A program made the position numbers and the translations under genes. From CAZSLO01 sp964608025 (GTDB lineage Bacteria; Chloroflexota; Dehalococcoidia; Lucifugimonadales; CAJWER01): 64,000 nucleotides of DNA. Within the stretch, counting starts at the first letter, position 1. Every line of letters starts with the position of its first letter. The stretch lies in NCBI GenBank assembly GCA_964608025.1, contig CAZSLO010000023.1:186001-250000 (forward strand), given 5' to 3'. Shown here one piece after another: positions 44,576 through 53,982 of this stretch. The notes under the pieces are model-generated. The model saw only the letters and a program-made list of their open reading frames with translations. It was not told the origin of the DNA and searched no databases.

Positions 44576-47098
44576 ATGGTCTTAAAAACAGAACATGGTT
44601 ACATAAAGCCACAACATCTGGAAGAAGAAATGCGCACGTCCTATATGGACTATGCAATGAGTGTGATTGTATCCCGCGCACTACCGGATGTTCGTGATGG
44701 CCTAAAGCCCGTACAACGCAGGATACTTTACGCCATGCAGGGACTTGGTATGAGGCCGAATTCTTCCTATAAGAAGAGTGCAAGGCTGGTTGGAGAAGTT
44801 CTGGGTAAATACCATCCTCATGGAGATGCCTCTGTATATGATGCGATGGTCCGTATGGCCCAGGATTTCTCGATGCGGGTTCCGCTGGTTGATGGTCAAG
44901 GTAATTTTGGCAGTGTTGATAACGATCCACCGGCAGCCATGCGTTATACCGAAGCCAGGCTTAGTTCCGCGGCTGAGGAAATGCTTGCGAATCTGGATCA
45001 AGAAACCGTAGATTTCACTGAAAACTTTGATTCCAGCTTACAAGAACCAGTGCTTTTGCCTGCTAGATTGCCGAATCTTTTGGCTAACGGTGCGGCCGGT
45101 ATTGCAGTTGGCATGGCTACGAACATTCCGCCTCATAATTTGTCAGAGTTGTGTGATGCTATCTATCTGTTACTAAGAAATCCAGAGGCTACAACAGCTC
45201 AGCTGATGAAGCGCGTTAAAGGGCCTGATTTTCCCACGGGCTCGACGATAATGGGTAATGCAGGGATCTATGATGCCTATGAGACTGGACGGGGCCAGAT
45301 TGTAGTCAGGGCAACCGCAATTATTGAACCGATGAAACGATCAAATCGCATGCATATCGTTGTAAGTGAACTACCCTACCAAGTAAACAAGGCTGCTCTT
45401 ATAGAGAAGATAGCTAGTCTGATGAAGAGCAAGAAACTGGAAGGTCTATCAGAAATACGTGATGAATCAGACCGCCGTGGGATGCGTATAGTGATGGAAT
45501 TGAGATCCGGTGCACAGGGGCTGGTAGTACTCAACAATTTATATAAACTAACCCCCATGCAGAGTACTTTCTCGGCGAATATGCTTGCCTTGGTTGACGG
45601 TACTCCTAGAATGATCACTTTACGAGATGCGTTGCTTGAATACATAAAATTCAGGCGTCAGGTTGTTGTCCGTCGATCAGAATTCGAATTACGGAAGGCT
45701 AAGGATCGGTCCCATGTACTTGAGGGCCTGAGGATAGCACTATCTAATCTGGATGCGATCATAGCGCTGATTCGTAATGCTGCAGATGCTGACACTGCTA
45801 AGACACAGTTGATGGAATGGCATTCACTTACATCTGTACAGGCACAGGCGATTTTGGACATGCAGTTGCGACGTATTGCCGCTTTGGAGAGAGAGCGTAT
45901 AGAGAATGAATTTAACGAGCTTCAGGCTACGATCCGGGAATTAGAAGAACTTTTAAACAGTCCCGAAAAAGTAGATGCTGAGGTGAAAAAAGAAACACAA
46001 GCGGTTAAGAAAAAACATGGAGAAGAGAGACGTACAATAATCGGAGATGACCTCCGAGAGTTCAAAAGAGAGGACCTCGAAGCACACGAGCAAGTGGTGA
46101 TAACTCTTAGTAAGGGAGGGTACGTAAAGCGCATACAGGCGGGTGTCTATCGTAATCAGCACCGAGGCGGCAAGGGTGTTACTAGTATGACTACGCGTGA
46201 GGATGACCCTGTGAAGCATATCCTTGTGTGCGATACCCACGACACCTTACTTTTCTTTACTAACACGGGTAGAGTCTTGCCACTAAAGTCATATGAGTTG
46301 AGAGCTGATCTTTCTCGAAATACTCGTGGCGTACCGGTAGTAAACATAATTCCACTTACAGATAAGGAACACATCAACTCCGTGGTTGCTGTGTCAAATC
46401 TAAACAAAGAAGATCAATATTTGGTTTTGGCTACAAAGAGTGGCCAGATCAAGCGAGTTTCTTTTGATCAACTCTCTAATATTCGCCGCGCTGGACTTAT
46501 AATCATGAATCTAAGGGGTAATGACGAACTCGTCACAGCCCGTCTAGCTGCAGAGGATGACCATGTGATAATGGTCACCCAACAGGGTATGTCGATTCGT
46601 TTCCCTATAACAGAAGTAACTGCGCGTCTTCGGGCTGCGGGTGGTGTTAGGGGTGTCCTTTTGCTCAACAGAGATAAAGTTATCGCTATGGACATAGTGA
46701 TTCATGATAGTAAGCTCTTGGTGATCAGTAAAAAGGGTTATGGGAAGCTTACTGATCTCAATCGATATAGAACTCAAGGTCGTGGTGGTAAAGGTATCAA
46801 GACTCTTAATGTGACTAAAAAAACTGGACAGGTGGCTGCGGCCCAGGTGATTGCGGACAGCGATGAACTATACGTAGTATCAGCGAAGGCACAGGTTCTT
46901 CGTACAAACTTATCAGAGATTCGCAGTACGGGAAGGGCAACTCAAGGTGTTACGATATTCAAACTGGAGTCTGGAGATTCCGTAGCTTCGATAGCATGTG
47001 TATCGGAATTAGAGATACCTGACGCCGAAACGGGTGTAACCATGATCTCTACGAATGGAAAACGCAATGGCAATGTTTCGAAGAGAGACTCGAAATAG
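44576..47098 (+). CDS. gyrA: DNA gyrase subunit A
   Basis: 840 residues. Catalytic Tyr124 in AAMRYTEARL, LPDVRDGLKPVQRRIL, HPHGDASVYD and the C-terminal beta-propeller. The GyrA box is QHRGGKG (family QRRGGKG), and a second related QGRGGKG occurs in a later blade, so this is gyrase rather than topoisomerase IV. Position equivalent to E. coli Ser83 is Ala85, while Asp89 (Asp87) is kept. GGAG before ATG 44576. Terminator follows. gyrB is not adjacent. Confidence 0.96.
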   Translation: MVLKTEHGYIKPQHLEEEMRTSYMDYAMSVIVSRALPDVRDGLKPVQRRILYAMQGLGMRPNSSYKKSARLVGEVLGKYHPHGDASVYDAMVRMAQDFSMRVPLVDGQGNFGSVDNDPPAAMRYTEARLSSAAEEMLANLDQETVDFTENFDSSLQEPVLLPARLPNLLANGAAGIAVGMATNIPPHNLSELCDAIYLLLRNPEATTAQLMKRVKGPDFPTGSTIMGNAGIYDAYETGRGQIVVRATAIIEPMKRSNRMHIVVSELPYQVNKAALIEKIASLMKSKKLEGLSEIRDESDRRGMRIVMELRSGAQGLVVLNNLYKLTPMQSTFSANMLALVDGTPRMITLRDALLEYIKFRRQVVVRRSEFELRKAKDRSHVLEGLRIALSNLDAIIALIRNAADADTAKTQLMEWHSLTSVQAQAILDMQLRRIAALERERIENEFNELQATIRELEELLNSPEKVDAEVKKETQAVKKKHGEERRTIIGDDLREFKREDLEAHEQVVITLSKGGYVKRIQAGVYRNQHRGGKGVTSMTTREDDPVKHILVCDTHDTLLFFTNTGRVLPLKSYELRADLSRNTRGVPVVNIIPLTDKEHINSVVAVSNLNKEDQYLVLATKSGQIKRVSFDQLSNIRRAGLIIMNLRGNDELVTARLAAEDDHVIMVTQQGMSIRFPITEVTARLRAAGGVRGVLLLNRDKVIAMDIVIHDSKLLVISKKGYGKLTDLNRYRTQGRGGKGIKTLNVTKKTGQVAAAQVIADSDELYVVSAKAQVLRTNLSEIRSTGRATQGVTIFKLESGDSVASIACVSELEIPDAETGVTMISTNGKRNGNVSKRDSK

Positions 47099-47124
47099 GA
47101 GACTGTCCTTTTAGTTGGGAACAG

Positions 47125-47154
47125 GGGCCTCGACATCATCGAGGCCCTTTTTTT
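47125..47154 (+). terminator. Intrinsic terminator of gyrA
   Basis: Perfect 9-bp stem GGGCCTCGA (47125-47133)/47139-47147, five-base loop, followed by seven T (47148-47154). Textbook form, 26 bases past the gyrA stop. Confidence 0.95.
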
Positions 47155-47254
47155 ATGTCGACGGATAGGTATTGTAGTGGGGAATATCGAAAATTTCTCT
47201 ATAAAATTAGTGATATAACCCAAGGATGACCATGAACTCATAAAGGGAGTGATT

Positions 47255-48301
47255 TTGCCTCGTATAAAGGTTAATGAACTTACTAAAATCGTTGAACTCA
47301 TACTGTTAGCTGCAGGCTCTGATTGTGACAATGCAAAGCGCGTGGCTCACGCGCTGGTTCTTTCAGAATTAAGTGGGGTTGCCACCCACGGGGTTCACCA
47401 TCTACCTCGGTACGTGCAATCGATTCATGATGGTGAGATTGTACCAACCGCTAAGCCGGAGGTTATACATGAGACAGATAACACTGCCCTGGTTAAAGGA
47501 AACTGGACATTTGGATTTGTATCTGCAGAATATGGCATGAAGGTTGGTATTGACAAGGCACGAGATCATCAAGTTGCGATCGTTTCTGTGGTGCAGGCCA
47601 ATCATATTGGCCGGGTAGGTGAATATGCTGAGATGGCAGCCGAGGCTGGGATGGTTTCAATTATTTTCTCTTCAGGATATGGCAAAATTGTACCTGTCGC
47701 TGTGCCATACGGTGGTAGCAAGCCCTTGCTATCTACCAACCCCGTTTCAATAGGTGTGCCAGCAGGAAACGAGCCTCCTATGGTACTCGATTTCGCGACT
47801 ACAACGGCAGCACAGTCCAAGGTAACTATTGCTTTGCGGCAGGGTAAAAAATTACCAGATGGACTGATCATAGATAAATTTGGATCACCTTCTACTGAAC
47901 CGGCAGACTTATTTGATGGTGGATCCCTTTTACCTTTTGGAGGTCATAAAGGTTCTGCTCTTATGATGGCTTGCGAAATGCTTGGTAGGTTGTTTAGTGG
48001 TGCAGATGCTTATGCTGAGCCCGTCAGAGGGGGTGATGGTATGCGTTATCAAGGTGTGACATTCATAATATTCCGAGCAGATTTGAACCAAAACTTGAAC
48101 GAATTTACAGGATCTATGAACGAACTTCAGCAGCAGGTCCGCGGTATTACACCAGCGCCTGGATTCAATGAAGTAGTTGTTCCCGGGGATATCGAAGCTC
48201 GAGCGCGGCATGCAGGTCGAAGTGAGGGTATCCAATTACCCGACGAAGTCTGGTCTTCACTTGTAGATGTGGCAAACTCGCTTGGAGTAGTTTTAACATA
48301 G
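47255..48301 (+). CDS. Malate/L-lactate/ureidoglycolate-type dehydrogenase (Ldh2 family)
   Basis: 348 residues of the Ldh2/MDH2 family, NAD(P)-dependent oxidation of 2-hydroxy acids with a fold unlike classical MDH. ATHGVHHLPRY, VVQANHIGRVGEYAEMA, LSTNPVSIGVPAG, VLDFATTTAAQSKV and PFGGHKGSAL are diagnostic. The AGGGAG site suits TTG 47255 best; GTG 47249 is also in frame. Exact substrate (malate, sulfolactate, 2,3-diketogulonate) cannot be told. Confidence 0.88.
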   Translation: MPRIKVNELTKIVELILLAAGSDCDNAKRVAHALVLSELSGVATHGVHHLPRYVQSIHDGEIVPTAKPEVIHETDNTALVKGNWTFGFVSAEYGMKVGIDKARDHQVAIVSVVQANHIGRVGEYAEMAAEAGMVSIIFSSGYGKIVPVAVPYGGSKPLLSTNPVSIGVPAGNEPPMVLDFATTTAAQSKVTIALRQGKKLPDGLIIDKFGSPSTEPADLFDGGSLLPFGGHKGSALMMACEMLGRLFSGADAYAEPVRGGDGMRYQGVTFIIFRADLNQNLNEFTGSMNELQQQVRGITPAPGFNEVVVPGDIEARARHAGRSEGIQLPDEVWSSLVDVANSLGVVLT

Positions 48302-48356
48302 TATCAATTCCTCGTGATTGACCATGGATGACCTTATTGGGAAAAGTGGAAACCGG

Positions 48357-49823
48357 ATGATTCACTACACTTTAGGTACATCTAAATATTTTCCATTTTT
48401 TTTGAAGATCTCCCAAAGAATGTTCGCTTCCATAACATTCTCATTCATCGCAATATTAGTGGTCGGATGCGGTTCAAGTAAGACCCTGTCTACGCAAGAT
48501 ACTCCGGTGAGCCAATCCCCGACCGTGCTTTTCACACAGACCCCAGCTTTTAAACCAACGGTTAATCCGACAACAACACCTATCCCCAACTTATCACCTA
48601 TAGCAACAACATCAGCTGCACTAGACAGCATTGATGCCAGATCCAAGGTAATTGAACATACGAGTATAGATGCTCTTGTTTCTATTTTGACGGAGAAGAC
48701 ATGGGATTTCCTTCAAACATTTACAAAGGAAACTAGTCCTAGGGAGAGTGCTACAGAAGAGGAAAAAGTCGCATCAGATTATCTGAAAGATAAACTAGAA
48801 TTGCTGGGATACGTGGTTCGCCACGAACCTTTTACCTTCGAGAGACTTAGAGGTAGAAATGCATTACGCCTCGATGATGAACAAAGTTTCAACACAATGC
48901 CATTTCGACATAGTGGGCTGGGTAAGGTCACAGGTGTATTAAAGCATGTAGGTCTCGCAAGGGCAGAAGATATCCCAGAAGTAGGTCTTTCGGGCAGGAT
49001 AGCCCTTATACAGCGCGGCGAGATCTTGTTCGAGGAAAAGGTTTCAAGGGTTACCGATGCCGGTGCAATTGCTGCGGTTATCTACAATAATGCACCCAGA
49101 AATTTCGCAGGAGTACTAAAAAATAAGGCTTCCATTCCTGCGATTTCTATCTCTCAGGATGATGGAGAGCGATTACTTGGGATTATGGAGAGCATAAATC
49201 TGATGGCCACCGTTTCTCTAGAGATGCAGACTTATCACTCTAGAAATGTGGTAGCTGAACGGCCAGGGGCTGGTACTAGCGGCGGTGTATTAGTTTTAGG
49301 CGCGCACTACGATACGGTTCCTAATACTCAAGGAGCCAATGATAATGGCTCTGGTGTAGCAACTTTAATTGTCCTTGCAGAACAGCTTTCTAATGCATCA
49401 CTTCCATTTGGGTTGCGGTTCGTTCTCTTCGGTTCCGAAGAAGTCGGACTATTTGGCAGTAAATATCACATTGATTCGCTTAATGCAGAACAGATCAACT
49501 CTATCATAGCAATGCTTAACTTTGATGTGCCAGGAAGTGGCCGAACCTTGGAAGTTATAGGTGACACTGGCCTTGCGTCAGTGGTATTGGAATTTGGTTT
49601 AGCTCACGGCATTGAAGTTAGGAAAGGTACTCCTCTTCAGGGAGCAAGTAGTGATCACGCGCCATTCCGTGAAGCAGGGATTCCTGTTCTATTTTTCCTG
49701 GCCGACGATCTGTCAAGAATAAATTCACCGAGAGACGATATCGAATTCATTGATCCTAAGTTAATGGGAGGAAGTGTGGTGCTAGCTCTAAGAGTAATAG
49801 ATGAATTAAAAAGTAAGTACTAG
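48357..49823 (+). CDS. Secreted lipoprotein aminopeptidase, M28 family with PA domain
   Basis: About 488 residues. Signal peptide ends in the lipobox VVGC (FSFIAILVVGCGSSK), so it is a surface lipoprotein. A Thr/Pro-rich linker follows, then the M28 zinc peptidase split by a PA domain (GLSGRIALIQRGEILFEEKV). Di-zinc ligands lie in GAHYDTVP, GANDNGSG, GSEEVGLFGS, NFDVPG and SSDHAPFREAG. Start unsure: 48318, 48357 or 48420; 48357 gives a basic n-region. It would release amino acids from extracellular peptides. Confidence 0.88.
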   Translation: MIHYTLGTSKYFPFFLKISQRMFASITFSFIAILVVGCGSSKTLSTQDTPVSQSPTVLFTQTPAFKPTVNPTTTPIPNLSPIATTSAALDSIDARSKVIEHTSIDALVSILTEKTWDFLQTFTKETSPRESATEEEKVASDYLKDKLELLGYVVRHEPFTFERLRGRNALRLDDEQSFNTMPFRHSGLGKVTGVLKHVGLARAEDIPEVGLSGRIALIQRGEILFEEKVSRVTDAGAIAAVIYNNAPRNFAGVLKNKASIPAISISQDDGERLLGIMESINLMATVSLEMQTYHSRNVVAERPGAGTSGGVLVLGAHYDTVPNTQGANDNGSGVATLIVLAEQLSNASLPFGLRFVLFGSEEVGLFGSKYHIDSLNAEQINSIIAMLNFDVPGSGRTLEVIGDTGLASVVLEFGLAHGIEVRKGTPLQGASSDHAPFREAGIPVLFFLADDLSRINSPRDDIEFIDPKLMGGSVVLALRVIDELKSKY

Positions 49824-50023
49824 GATCTATTCCACTTTAAAAGATATAGGTAATAGTTCCATCGTGTCTTACTTACATAAGTGAGCTAGTTTTGGGTGTG
49901 TTTCTTTCGAATAACGAATCACGGGAGAAAACAATATTGATAGGCTAGTAGATGCTTCATGGATCTTGACTTTATCCATGGCATGCCCTAGAACTTGTAA
50001 CGATAAGGATGCGGAGGTATTGA

Positions 50024-50800
50024 ATGGATCTAGGTATTAATGGGAAAGTAGCGCTTGTCACAGGAGGAAGTCGAGGCCTCGGATTTAACGCAGCGCTCTC
50101 ATTGGCTAATGAAGGAGTGAATATAGCTATCTGTGGGCGCACAAAACAGACCTTGGACGATGCGGTTGCGGTAATCAAGGATCAGGGCGGATCGGCGGTT
50201 GGTATTGAAGCTGACGTGTCTGATACAGGATCACTCGAGACACTACACTTTCAAGTTATCGATGCGATTGGTCCAATTGATATATTAGTCAACAATGTTG
50301 GTGGCAGCGGTGATACTTCTGATATTGGCGACACATCTCTGGATGATCTACGTACAGTCTTTGATCTCAATCTTTTTGGTAGCTATGAGCTGATGCGAAT
50401 CGTTATACCCCACATGCGGCAACAGAAGTGGGGTAGGATTATAAATATAGCCTCGATATATGGACGTGAGCATGGAGGTAAGCTTTCATACATGTCTGCT
50501 AAAGCCGGTCTCATAGCTGCAACGAAACATGCAGCTCTAACCTTAGCGCCTGATGGAGTTTTGGTTAACAGTATAGCTCCAGGCTCGATTCAACATCCCG
50601 GGGGTAGTTGGGAGCGTTTTGAAAAGTCCAATCCATCTGATGTAGTCGATGAATTCATCAGCCGGAATCTTCCTATGGGTAAATGGGGTTGGCCTGAACC
50701 AGTAGGTGACATGGTGGCCTTCATGGCCTCTGAGCGTTTGGGCTTGATGACAGGGGCATGTGTAGTGATTGACGGCGGCCAAAGTCACTCTATGATCTAG
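50024..50800 (+). CDS. Short-chain dehydrogenase/reductase (SDR)
   Basis: 258 residues, classical SDR. Cofactor motif TGGSRGLG near residue 14, NNVGG, catalytic Ser in NIASIYG and YMSAK (Tyr-x3-Lys), and the C-terminal GACVVIDGGQS. ATG 50024 follows CGGAGG. FabG-like overall, but stands alone, so substrate is open. The 200 bases upstream (49824-50023) hold nothing else clear. Confidence 0.92.
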   Translation: MDLGINGKVALVTGGSRGLGFNAALSLANEGVNIAICGRTKQTLDDAVAVIKDQGGSAVGIEADVSDTGSLETLHFQVIDAIGPIDILVNNVGGSGDTSDIGDTSLDDLRTVFDLNLFGSYELMRIVIPHMRQQKWGRIINIASIYGREHGGKLSYMSAKAGLIAATKHAALTLAPDGVLVNSIAPGSIQHPGGSWERFEKSNPSDVVDEFISRNLPMGKWGWPEPVGDMVAFMASERLGLMTGACVVIDGGQSHSMI

Positions 50801-50881
50801 GGAGACAGATGTTAATTGAGTTTATTCGTGCACGGGGTAAGTAGTTGGGATATGTACGCGTTTAACAAAGCTTTTGTTTAT

Positions 50882-51880
50882 CTATGGGTTTCTAAGATTG
50901 GCACGTACTTGGTTTAGCACGAGAGGGTTAATGAGATTATCAGGCATTTGGCCTTGGAAAACGTTGACAACCTCTCCGGCTGCTCGTTCTTCGAGTTCGA
51001 GGACAGCTTCCTGAGAGAAGAACGCAGTATGAGGTGTGACTATTACATTTTCTAACTGGATGAGACGGTGATCTAGTGGTGGGTCTATGTCTACGATTAC
51101 GTCCAGTCCTGCTCCTGCTATTTCACCCGAAATTAAGGCATCGTAGAGTGCATTTTCATCTATTAATCCACCCCTAGCACAGTTGATCAAGAATGCATCC
51201 GGTTTCATGATCGCTAACTCTTTCTTGCTGATCATGTTTTTTGTCTGAGGGATCAACGGTGAATGGATTGTTATGAAGTCTGATTCCCGTAGAAGTTGGT
51301 CCATATCGACGAGCCGTGCACCATCCGCAGCAGCTGATTCGGATGTTACAAATGGGTCTGAGGTCAACACATCTAGGCCAAACGAGAGAGCTTTTTTGGC
51401 TACTCCACGACCGATACGCCCAAATCCAACTACTCCAAGCTTCTTGCCATCAAGACGCATAATTCGCATACTTAGGCCTTCACTGCCCCACCCCTTGATT
51501 TTGGTTGCGCGGTCGAAGAATGTTAGACGTCTATTCCAATCTAGCAACATTCCGATGACGTGATCAGATACTTCAGGGATACAATAGTCAGGGACGTAAG
51601 TTACAATTATTCCTAGCTCAGTAGCAGTATCAACATCGATATTGTCGACACCTACCCCGTATCTACTGATCACCTGGCATTTTTCTGCAACTCTAATGAC
51701 ATTCTCAGTAACTTTTGCGAAACATGTAAGTATGGCGTCTACGTCTTTCGCTAATTTTGCAAGAGTATCTTCGGAACCATCTGGTGCGACGACAACTTCT
51801 GCGTCTGCGGTGGCTAGTACCTTTTTTTCAGGCTCAAGACTGGGCCACACGTAGTCTGTTATAAGCACTTTTTTGGCCAT
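50882..51880 (-). CDS. D-isomer-specific 2-hydroxyacid dehydrogenase (SerA/CtBP-like)
   Basis: 332 residues. NAD motif GVVGFGRIGRGVAKKA; catalytic Arg in INCARGGLIDENAL, Glu in the GAGLDVI region and His in VIVTPHTAFFS. No ACT domain, so a phosphoglycerate-dehydrogenase or CtBP-like reductase without serine feedback. GGGAG fixes ATG 51880 against the longer frame. Last gene of the minus-strand corrinoid run, 72 bases after the reactivator; whether it is part of that pathway is unclear. Confidence 0.88.
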   Translation of the reverse strand: MAKKVLITDYVWPSLEPEKKVLATADAEVVVAPDGSEDTLAKLAKDVDAILTCFAKVTENVIRVAEKCQVISRYGVGVDNIDVDTATELGIIVTYVPDYCIPEVSDHVIGMLLDWNRRLTFFDRATKIKGWGSEGLSMRIMRLDGKKLGVVGFGRIGRGVAKKALSFGLDVLTSDPFVTSESAAADGARLVDMDQLLRESDFITIHSPLIPQTKNMISKKELAIMKPDAFLINCARGGLIDENALYDALISGEIAGAGLDVIVDIDPPLDHRLIQLENVIVTPHTAFFSQEAVLELEERAAGEVVNVFQGQMPDNLINPLVLNQVRANLRNP

Positions 51881-51952
51881 AGTGATACTCCCTCGATAAT
51901 TCCTAGAATCCCAAAGGTACACGAACTAGTGGATGATGGCTATGTTATACCT

Positions 51953-53575
51953 TCAATTATCTGGTTGAGCCATCGGTTTGAACATGCATCCCTCTACGAA
52001 TATTTCAAAGAAGTCGGGCGTGGTCTCAAGTTCAACATGTTCAATCCTCGTAACCAATTTTTCGATCACGTCACGCATCTTGATAGAGACTAGCATCAAA
52101 GTCGCACCTTCTAGGGCGGCATTACCTACTTTTTCAATCTTATCTGGAGGTACGTTTGCGATGAATCCAATGCTGGCCGCGTTACTGGTATTGACGTAAT
52201 TTGCGAATCCACCAGCGAGGAACATTTTAGATATTTTCTGTGGAGAGATGCCAAAATGTCTCAGCACTATCCACTGTCCACTGTAGTTTGCGGATTTAGC
52301 CTGTGCTAGTGCACTAATATCCGAGCGCGAAAGCGACATTCCCTTGTCTGGCACGAAGAAGAATTCTTCATCTTGGTTTGGAAATACCCCGAGTTCGTTC
52401 ATCTGGCCTGTACGCCTCAGTTCAGAGAGAAGATCTACTAGTCCTGAGCCACAGATTCCTTGGGGAGTCTTTTGTCCAATAGTGCGATACTTCACCAGCT
52501 CATTTTCGATTTCTATAGATTCTACTGCACCTTCATAACCCGGCATCCCATAAGTGATCTCACCTCCTTCGAAAGCCGGTCCTGCGGGGCAAGATGCGGT
52601 CATCATTCGGTGCCGATTGCCTACGACAACTTCGGTATTGGTGCCGACATCCACTAGCATAACGACATCTTCTTTTTCGTCCAGTCCGATAGCTAACAGA
52701 TCAGCTGCCACGTCAGCTCCTACGTGACTTCCAATTAGAGGTCCGCTATAAACGTTGGCATTGGGAAATACCCTTAGGCCCATTTTTCTGGCGGACATGT
52801 TCAAAGAGGTTGTGGAACGCTTACCGTGCTCCATCTCAGTTTGGGTAATTGACTTGTACGGTTTTTGTCCAATGGATTGTACGTCGATTCCGAATAGTAG
52901 ATCACGCATGGTTGAATTACCCACTATGACTACATCATAGATTCTTCGCCGATGGAATCCTAACTGGCGGCTCATTTCGCCGATCTCGAAATTCAGTGCG
53001 GATAAAATTGCCTGTCGTAACTCCCCTGAGTAGTCTCCTCCATCGTATGAAATACGGTGCATTATGTCGCTTCCGCCGAATTTCTGGGTATTTTCAAAAG
53101 AGGATGTGTGAAGAGTTTCTCCTGTCTCTAGGTCAACCAGATTCATGACGACAGTGGTAGTCCCAATGTCAATCGCTAGTCCATAGATCATACCGACGTA
53201 AGCTTCCATGGGAGTATTTTTTATATACACGCTATCGCATTTCCGTACGGCCAGAGGGGCGAGGTCGACGTCTCTTTTTATAGAGTGCGTTAATATCTGT
53301 GGTTGACGACGTAGCACAGAGAATTCTATATTTGCGTCTAGGTCAACTGGATATACTTGGCATGCTAGTCGAAAATTTTCACTAAGGAACCCCTCTGAGT
53401 CTGTAGGAGGAGTGACAGCGTCAATTCCCTGTTTGATTTCCACGATACACTCGTGACACTTACCGCTTCTCCCGCACGAAGTAGGTACGCGCACCCGAAG
53501 GGCATCAGCGTAGTCAAAGATACTTTTATCGGGATCTGCTTTTAGGGTTGTATCGCCGTAGATTAAAGGAGACAT
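51953..53575 (-). CDS. Corrinoid-protein reactivator: 2Fe-2S ferredoxin plus ASKHA (DUF4445) domain
   Basis: 540 residues of the RACE/RamA-like type. N-terminal 2Fe-2S domain with Cys34, Cys40, Cys43 and Cys72 (SCGRSGKCHEC), a linker, then an ATPase of the ASKHA fold: GLAIDIGTTTVV (about 132-143), VMLVDVGTNTEVV and LAGGFANYVNTSNA. Such proteins use ATP and low-potential electrons to re-reduce accidentally oxidised Co(II) corrinoids to Co(I). It follows the corrinoid and methyltransferase genes, fully consistent with that job. ATG 53575. Confidence 0.9.
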   Translation of the reverse strand: MSPLIYGDTTLKADPDKSIFDYADALRVRVPTSCGRSGKCHECIVEIKQGIDAVTPPTDSEGFLSENFRLACQVYPVDLDANIEFSVLRRQPQILTHSIKRDVDLAPLAVRKCDSVYIKNTPMEAYVGMIYGLAIDIGTTTVVMNLVDLETGETLHTSSFENTQKFGGSDIMHRISYDGGDYSGELRQAILSALNFEIGEMSRQLGFHRRRIYDVVIVGNSTMRDLLFGIDVQSIGQKPYKSITQTEMEHGKRSTTSLNMSARKMGLRVFPNANVYSGPLIGSHVGADVAADLLAIGLDEKEDVVMLVDVGTNTEVVVGNRHRMMTASCPAGPAFEGGEITYGMPGYEGAVESIEIENELVKYRTIGQKTPQGICGSGLVDLLSELRRTGQMNELGVFPNQDEEFFFVPDKGMSLSRSDISALAQAKSANYSGQWIVLRHFGISPQKISKMFLAGGFANYVNTSNAASIGFIANVPPDKIEKVGNAALEGATLMLVSIKMRDVIEKLVTRIEHVELETTPDFFEIFVEGCMFKPMAQPDN

Positions 53576-53643
53576 AGGAGATTCGACTATGGCCTGTAAA
53601 TTCTATCCAGTTCGTAGGCTACCCTGAATTGTGAATTGATGCA

Positions 53644-53886
53644 TTAGATTTGCCAGGCACTTCTGTAGTCGAGGTTGTCACTTCCTGAACATATGTAAGG
53701 TTGTCCAATTGGGACGTCCCTGTCTTGATTTCGACATCCGAAACTTGCAGTGCATAAGTTGGCGGCATTTTTGTAAGGGCAACGCCAAGCGGAAACTTCG
53801 TCGACTGTACCAGAGATGTTTTTAAATATGCCATAAAGCCTGTCAATACTTGCTTTATACTGCTTTTGTTCAGCATTTTGGTTCAT
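53644..53886 (-). CDS. Small four-cysteine protein of the corrinoid operon
   Basis: 80 residues from ATG 53886. An N-terminal helical part is followed by a conserved-looking core with Cys36, Cys45, Cys51 and Cys66 (WRCPYKNAANLCTASFGCRN, later YICSGSDNLDYRSAW). Four cysteines in 31 residues could hold Zn or an Fe-S cluster. It sits between the corrinoid protein and its reactivator, same strand, so a part in electron delivery or assembly is a reasonable inference. Another frame overlaps here but is not protein-like. Family not recognised. Confidence 0.6.
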   Translation of the reverse strand: MNQNAEQKQYKASIDRLYGIFKNISGTVDEVSAWRCPYKNAANLCTASFGCRNQDRDVPIGQPYICSGSDNLDYRSAWQI

Positions 53887-53982
53887 TTGGTCCAAAATAT
53901 ATATTGCCTCTGCTGTGACAAAAAAAAGTGGTTGGTTAGATATGTGTGTAATACAGTAACAGTGTTCAATCAGCTGTTTGGT

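Noticed and set aside
53619..53876. 85-codon frame overlapping the four-cysteine protein
   Set aside because: The other frame has ordered cysteines and a protein-like core; this one is Thr/Ser-rich shadow.
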